Part shown: positions 59,575 to 64,000 of the stretch, one piece after another
Layout of the letters: each line of letters starts with the position of its first letter
Numbering within the stretch: position 1 is the stretch's first letter
NCBI GenBank assembly: GCA_965242915.1
Contig: CBDETN010000026.1
Coordinates: 124,001 to 188,000, forward strand
Length of the DNA stretch: 64,000 nucleotides
Reading direction: 5' to 3'
Source: CAJXII01 sp965242915
GTDB taxonomy: Bacteria > Campylobacterota > Campylobacteria > Campylobacterales > Arcobacteraceae
Made by a program: the position numbers and the translations under genes
Notes under the pieces: model-generated
The model's input: only the letters and a program-made list of their open reading frames with translations
What the model was told of the DNA's origin: nothing
The model's database searches: none

Positions 59575-61363
59575 ACAAAAAATACTAAAACAATACTTTG
59601 GTTTCGATACCTTTAGACCTATTCAAGAAGAGGCTATTGAACATATCCTAGAAAAAAAAGATTTACTTACCATTCTTCCCACCGGCAGTGGTAAATCTCT
59701 TATTTTTCAACTTCCAACTTTGATGATGGAGGGTACTACGGTTGTGATTTCTCCGCTTATCGCACTTATGCAAGATCAAGTTGTTAATTTGCAGGTAATC
59801 GGCATAAGTGCAAAAATGATTAGTTCTCAAAATTCAAATGAAGAGAATAATCAAACTTTTAATGAATTATTAAATGGAGAGTTGAAATTTTTATATATTG
59901 CACCTGAACGATTTACAAGTCCTTATTTTTTAAATCAACTTCATAATGTAAATATTAACTTCTTTGTTATTGATGAAGCCCATTGTGTAAGTGAGTGGGG
60001 GCATGAGTTTAGGGAAGATTATCAAAAATTAGGACTTCTTAAAACTAATTTTCCAAATACTCCTATCAGTTGTTTTACCGCAACTGCAACCAGAAGTGTA
60101 GAGCAAGATATCCTTAGAACTTTATCAATTGATTCTTCAAATGTATTAAGAAGTAAAATACAAAGAACAAATTTAATTATAAGAAGTCAAAAACGAATAG
60201 GTAATGGAAGAGATCAAATAGTTACATTTTTAAAAACACATAGTGATGAGTGCGGTATAGTATATTGTTTTACAAGAAAAGAGACTGAACAAGTGTCGGA
60301 ATACTTAAACAGTAAAGGTTTTAATACTTTAGCTTATCATGCTGGACTACCTGCAAATAGCAGAGATGATATATTTAAAAAATTTAAAGATGAAAGTGTA
60401 AAAATAATTGTGGCAACCATTGCGTTTGGTATGGGAATAGATAAAGGAAATATTCGATTTGTACTTCATACTTCTATGCCAAAAACATTGGAAAACTATT
60501 CACAAGAGATAGGTAGGGCAGGGCGAGACGGGATGAATGCCGATGTTTTACTTTTATATTCAAAAGCTGATGAGATGGGTAAAAAGCGTTTTATTGATGA
60601 TTTGCCTGATGGTACATATAAAACTAATAATTATAAGAAATTAGAACAGATGTATAGATTTTCTATATCTTCTAAATGCCGCCATAAATTAATTGCTAAT
60701 TATTTCGATGATGAGATTGAAGAGTGTGCAGATATTTGTGATAATTGTTTGGGAGAAGAGAGAGAATATCAAGATATTACAATTGAAGCTCAAAAATTCT
60801 TATCAGCAGTTTTAAGATGTGATCAAAGATTTGGACAAGCTTATATTATAGATGTATTAAGAGGTTCTAGAGGGAAGCGGATTTTAGATTTCGGACATGA
60901 TAATTTATCTGTATATGGCATAGGAAAAGATTTTGCAAAAGAGCAATGGGGCAGTGTGGTAGATACTTTACTTGATATTGATGCTATTTTTATAGATGGA
61001 GAATTTAGAGTTATTAAAATTACAAATATAGGTAATGAGATATTAAAAAAACAACGATTAGTTCAAATAGATGCTTCAAGTTTGGAGGTTTCAAAATCAT
61101 ATAATAAAGAGTATAAAAAAGAGATAGTAACAAATGAACTTTTTGAGCAGTTTAGAACTTTAAGAACTTCGCTGGCACAAGAAGAAAAAGTACCTCCTTA
61201 TTTAATCTTTAGTGATAAAACTTTAAATCAGATCTCAAATGAACTTCCCATTACCGATGAAGATTTTTTGAATATATCAGGAGTAGGGCAGATGAAATTA
61301 GAAAAATATGGAGAGGTTTTTATTGATCTTTGCAGTAAATTAAGAAGTGAAAAAAACCAATAA
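59567..61363 (+). CDS. recQ: RecQ-family ATP-dependent DNA helicase
   Basis: 3'-5' DNA helicase of 598 residues: motif 0 FGFDTFRPIQEEAIE, Walker A LPTGSGKSLIFQLP (about residue 39), the DEAH box VIDEAHCVSEWGHEFR (about 135), SCFTATATRSV, and motif VI QEIGRAGRDGMNA (about 315). The RecQ zinc site uses CRHKLIANYF and CADICDNCLG (about 365-395). An RQC-like winged helix and a C-terminal HRDC domain (PYLIFSDKTLNQIS) follow. It starts eight bases inside the preceding gene. Confidence 0.95.
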   Translation: MNKQKILKQYFGFDTFRPIQEEAIEHILEKKDLLTILPTGSGKSLIFQLPTLMMEGTTVVISPLIALMQDQVVNLQVIGISAKMISSQNSNEENNQTFNELLNGELKFLYIAPERFTSPYFLNQLHNVNINFFVIDEAHCVSEWGHEFREDYQKLGLLKTNFPNTPISCFTATATRSVEQDILRTLSIDSSNVLRSKIQRTNLIIRSQKRIGNGRDQIVTFLKTHSDECGIVYCFTRKETEQVSEYLNSKGFNTLAYHAGLPANSRDDIFKKFKDESVKIIVATIAFGMGIDKGNIRFVLHTSMPKTLENYSQEIGRAGRDGMNADVLLLYSKADEMGKKRFIDDLPDGTYKTNNYKKLEQMYRFSISSKCRHKLIANYFDDEIEECADICDNCLGEEREYQDITIEAQKFLSAVLRCDQRFGQAYIIDVLRGSRGKRILDFGHDNLSVYGIGKDFAKEQWGSVVDTLLDIDAIFIDGEFRVIKITNIGNEILKKQRLVQIDASSLEVSKSYNKEYKKEIVTNELFEQFRTLRTSLAQEEKVPPYLIFSDKTLNQISNELPITDEDFLNISGVGQMKLEKYGEVFIDLCSKLRSEKNQ

Positions 61364-61429
61364 GATAATATTTTAAGTTTTTAAGATATAATCCACTTTA
61401 ACTAGATAAAATATTTTGGAGTATTAAAG

Positions 61430-62755
61430 ATGATTTTTAGAGTATTTTTTATCTTTATTCTTATATTTTCATCATCTTTTGCATCTATCAGGGATTTAGA
61501 TAATAAAATTAAAACTAGTAAAAAACAGTATAAGAAAGTTGCAAGTAAAAAATATAACTTAAATAAAAATATCCATACTTTAGCATCTAAAATTATGCAA
61601 GAAGAAAAATCTTATAAAAAGAATAATACTATTTTAAAGAAAATCAATACAAAACTTATTTTAAATAAATTAAGACTGTCAAATAGTATTAAACAATTTC
61701 AAGAATTAAAAGAAAAGTCAATACATCTAAGAGAAGATAAGTCACAAATTGAATTAGATGTAGTGGAGTTTGTTATTGAGAGATATTCAATGAGTTTGGG
61801 TATTAAACAAACTAATAAAAAATTACCTAAAGATATAATAAATAAAGAAGTTTATACTTTAATTTTTGAGAATGCTAAAGAAGAGGTATTAAATCTTAAT
61901 GTGGATTATTTAAAAGTAAATAATGCGATTAGACATAATGTTGAAACTACAAATAAATTAAATCTTTTTATTAAAGAACAATATAGAATTCAAGCACAAT
62001 ATATGAAGATGAAAAAAGACCAAGAAGAAGCCATAGAGTCTTTAAAGTTAAAACATAAACTTTATAAAAATAGATTAATAAAAATTGTCAGTAAACAAAA
62101 TAAAATTACAGATCTTCTTGGAAGTTTAAATATATTAAAGAAAAAAGATATAAAAGCAGCACGGCTTAGAGTAAAAAAAGCAAAAGAGAAGTTACAAAAA
62201 AAAGCACTCTTGAGAAAGAAAAAAGAACTGGCAAAACAAAAAAGGTTAAAAAAAGAGAAAAAAATTAAAGAATTAGAATCTAAAAATATAAGATTATCCT
62301 CAGCTAAAGATTTAAATATTAAAGTGCGAAACTTAGGTTCATCCGCTAAAGGTATTAAAATATTGAAATATAAAGGCAAAAAAACCATTGCTCCTTTAAA
62401 ATCATACACAATAACTAAAAAATTTGGTAAGTACTATGACGCTGTATATAGAATGGAACTTTTTAACGAATCAGTATCTTTAAAAACAAAAAAAGAAAAT
62501 GCTAAAGTATTGAATGTATTTAAAGGTGAGATTGTATATGCTAAGCAAAATTCAGGGCTTTTAGAAAATGTTGTTATTGTTAAACACAGAAATAATTTAC
62601 ATACTATATATTCTCATCTAGACAAAATATCACCAACAATCAAAGTTGGTAAATGGATACCAAAAGGTTATGTTGTGGGTAGAATTAATGATACATTATT
62701 ATTTCAAGCTACAAAAAACAGCAAATATATAGACCCGACTAGTTTATTTAAATAG
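61430..62755 (+). CDS. EnvC-like periplasmic factor with degenerate M23 domain
   Basis: A 441-residue protein: Sec signal (MIFRVFFIFILIFSSSFA), a long Lys/Glu-rich coiled coil (about residues 20-295) and a C-terminal M23/LytM fold. The first zinc ligand region HxxxD is lost: at that place stands YYDAVYRMELFNESVSL, while the later YSHLDKIS is kept. Without that ligand it should not cut peptidoglycan. It would rather activate an amidase in cell separation, as EnvC does for AmiA/B. Confidence 0.88.
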   Translation: MIFRVFFIFILIFSSSFASIRDLDNKIKTSKKQYKKVASKKYNLNKNIHTLASKIMQEEKSYKKNNTILKKINTKLILNKLRLSNSIKQFQELKEKSIHLREDKSQIELDVVEFVIERYSMSLGIKQTNKKLPKDIINKEVYTLIFENAKEEVLNLNVDYLKVNNAIRHNVETTNKLNLFIKEQYRIQAQYMKMKKDQEEAIESLKLKHKLYKNRLIKIVSKQNKITDLLGSLNILKKKDIKAARLRVKKAKEKLQKKALLRKKKELAKQKRLKKEKKIKELESKNIRLSSAKDLNIKVRNLGSSAKGIKILKYKGKKTIAPLKSYTITKKFGKYYDAVYRMELFNESVSLKTKKENAKVLNVFKGEIVYAKQNSGLLENVVIVKHRNNLHTIYSHLDKISPTIKVGKWIPKGYVVGRINDTLLFQATKNSKYIDPTSLFK

Positions 62756-62835
62756 TAAAGAAGTGAATTTTATATATAATGCATAAAAATAGATATAAAG
62801 AAGTGAAAATTAAATGATGACTGAAAGGAATTGCC

Positions 62836-63033
62836 TTGCTTAAAGAGATATTAGACATAATAGTTTGGGGCGGCTTTATATACATCCTTTTTATTTTTAT
62901 AAGAGGTATGAATGAAACTCAAGTGCAAAAGCATAAAGATATGTTAGAAAAAAATGAGCAACGAAAAAAAGATGCAATTTCGCAGGCACGAGAACAAAAA
63001 GAAAAGTTAGAAGGAATAAAAGAGAATGATTAA
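62836..63033 (+). CDS. small membrane protein with charged coiled-coil tail, 65 aa
   Basis: TTG start at 62836 with AAAGGA seven bases upstream. One helix (ILDIIVWGGFIYILFIFIRG) is followed by a Lys/Glu-rich coiled coil. The tail segment DAISQAREQKEK is encoded by copy 4 of the dispersed 29-bp repeat. It overlaps glyS by eight bases, so it is coupled to it. Function not recognised. Confidence 0.65.
   Translation: MLKEILDIIVWGGFIYILFIFIRGMNETQVQKHKDMLEKNEQRKKDAISQAREQKEKLEGIKEND
62971..62999 (+). repeat. dispersed 29-bp repeat, copy 4
   Basis: GATGCAATTTCGCAGGCACG then AGAACAAAA: about 27 of 29 positions match copy 3. It is in frame (D-A-I-S-Q-A-R-E-Q-K) near the end of the 65-residue protein gene. 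Confidence 0.8.
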
Positions 63034-64000
63034 ACCATTATTGATAGAAATAGCAGTAGAGGAACTTCCTGCAATACCATTTTTAAAAGAGTTACCAAAT
63101 ATTGAGAAAAAATGGGCAGATATACTTGAAGCTAATAGTTTAATGTGTGAATTCGATTTTTATTACACACCAAGACGACTTGTATTTTGGCATAGAGAGT
63201 TTAAAGTTGCTCAAGATGATAAAACAGTTGAACTTTTTGGGGCACCTGTAAAGATTGCATTTAAAGATGGAGAGCCTACCGGTGCTGCTATTGGTTTTGC
63301 TAAAAAATGTGGTGTCGTGGTAGATGAACTTGAAAAAATTGACCAAGGTCGCGGAGAAGTACTTTACTATAAAAGTGAAGTAAAAGGCAGTGATTCAAAA
63401 GATTTATTAAATGATATGGTAAATGAATTTATCTCAAAATTAAATTTTGGTAAGTCAATGAGATGGGGCGCTAGAGGTGATAATTTTATCAGACCAATAA
63501 GAGGGCTTAGTATCGTTCTTGGTGAAGATTTAGTAGATGGTGAACTTTACGGTATGAAATCAACTAAAACAAGCTTTGCACATAGAATGGTAAGTTATGA
63601 GCCATTTTCTTTTGACTTTGCCGGAGATTATTTTTGTAAGCTAGATAAAAATGGTGTGATTTTATATCAAGATGAGCGAAGAAAAATTATTTTGGAGCAA
63701 ATGGCACAAATTCAAAAAGATGCTGATATAACTATTGAGATAGATGAAGAGTTGCTTGATGAAATTGTAGCTATTACTGAGTATCCTACAGCTTTACTTG
63801 GACACTTTGATGAAGAGTTCCTTGAGCTTCCCCAAGAGGTAATAATAGGTTCTATGAAAGAGCATCAAAGATATTTTGCAGTTTATGAAGATAATAAAAT
63901 TACAAATAAATTTATAGTTGTCTCAAATTCAAAAACAGATGATTTTAGTGAAATTATTGCGGGTAATGAAAAAGTTTTAAGACCAAGACTAGCTGATGGT
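63026..64000 (+). CDS. glyS: glycyl-tRNA synthetase beta subunit, 3' end outside window
   Basis: Begins MIKPLLIEIAVEELPAIPFL, followed by the GlyS patterns FYYTPRRLVFWHR, LFGAPVKIAFKDGEPTGAA, MRWGARGDNFIRPIRGL and PSFHP-like FLELPQEVIIGSMKEHQRYF. The beta subunit works with GlyQ to charge tRNA-Gly. It starts at ATG 63026, overlapping the small membrane protein gene by eight bases. The frame remains open to the last base; about 325 of the usual ~670 residues are in the window. Confidence 0.96.
   Translation, partial: MIKPLLIEIAVEELPAIPFLKELPNIEKKWADILEANSLMCEFDFYYTPRRLVFWHREFKVAQDDKTVELFGAPVKIAFKDGEPTGAAIGFAKKCGVVVDELEKIDQGRGEVLYYKSEVKGSDSKDLLNDMVNEFISKLNFGKSMRWGARGDNFIRPIRGLSIVLGEDLVDGELYGMKSTKTSFAHRMVSYEPFSFDFAGDYFCKLDKNGVILYQDERRKIILEQMAQIQKDADITIEIDEELLDEIVAITEYPTALLGHFDEEFLELPQEVIIGSMKEHQRYFAVYEDNKITNKFIVVSNSKTDDFSEIIAGNEKVLRPRLADG

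Noticed and set aside
1..64000. CRISPR arrays, rRNA genes, prophage, toxin-antitoxin or restriction-modification systems
   Set aside because: Looked for regular spacer-repeat arrays and typical gene signatures on both strands; none were seen. The short dispersed repeats are isolated single copies, not arrays.

Overview
The window is low-GC, densely coded bacterial chromosome. Family content points to Campylobacterota, most likely an Arcobacteraceae member. The pointers are a clade II nitrous oxide reductase with a C-terminal haem domain and its nosBDGC1C2HFLY cluster, a kinase with the HEWRQPLN phospho-acceptor box, and housekeeping groups such as argF-hemN-(Fe-S protein)-lgt. The species assignment is inference.

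Layout. 1-4.5 kb: truD (5' cut by the window edge), aroQ, an M24 peptidase, a conserved hypothetical, a DUF445-like protein, folK and a convergent small cytochrome c. 4.6-16.8 kb: mnmA, then a Crp/Fnr-type regulator, a membrane helical-bundle sensor without output domain, nosZ (followed by a strong terminator) and nosB-D-G-C1-C2-H-F-L-Y. The cluster codes for respiratory N2O reduction: NosGH and NosC1C2 are the probable electron route to NosZ, while NosD, F, L and Y serve copper-centre maturation. 16.8-19.5 kb: an IS3 copy split by an IS30 element. It abuts an IS110-like remnant on one side and a truncated K+-channel gene on the other. 19.9-26.1 kb: a DUF1538/P-II-like membrane protein, groESL behind a consensus promoter and a long CIRCE palindrome, a polyprenyl synthase, ybaB, panD, a 2Fe-2S protein and a diguanylate-cyclase tail. 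26.1-28.7 kb: a second IS3 copy carrying an IS256 fragment, then six tRNA genes. 28.8-35.8 kb: cinA-like, ileS, a tiny membrane protein, nfu, a TPR-like protein, murE, and a third, 5'-truncated IS3 copy flanked by a membrane-protein stub and another IS110-like tail. 35.9-51.4 kb: a TehA/SLAC1-like protein, small proteins, trpD, tsaE, lptB, a decayed response regulator-GGDEF gene, kdsB, a PAS histidine kinase, polA, a response regulator, lgt, an Fe-S oxidoreductase, hemN and argF. 51.5-55.9 kb: an IS1182-type element that landed in a palindromic REP-like repeat and was itself split by an IS21 element. 56-64 kb: a CysZ/EI24-like protein, hemB, ribA, rsmG, small proteins, recQ, an EnvC-like factor and glyS (3' cut by the window edge).

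The most unusual aspects are the nested and truncated insertion sequences, whose flanks do not match across any IS3 copy (a sign of past recombination or deletion), and a set of short dispersed repeats lying inside reading frames. These include a 29-bp repeat in four genes, three of them in the same reading frame, a perfect hairpin repeat in an Fe-S protein gene, and heptamer tandem repeats in kdsB and folK. A two-component/c-di-GMP module around kdsB also looks to be decaying. I did not find a clear new defence or biosynthetic system. The best candidate for undescribed function is the Crp-type regulator plus output-less sensor pair in front of nosZ.
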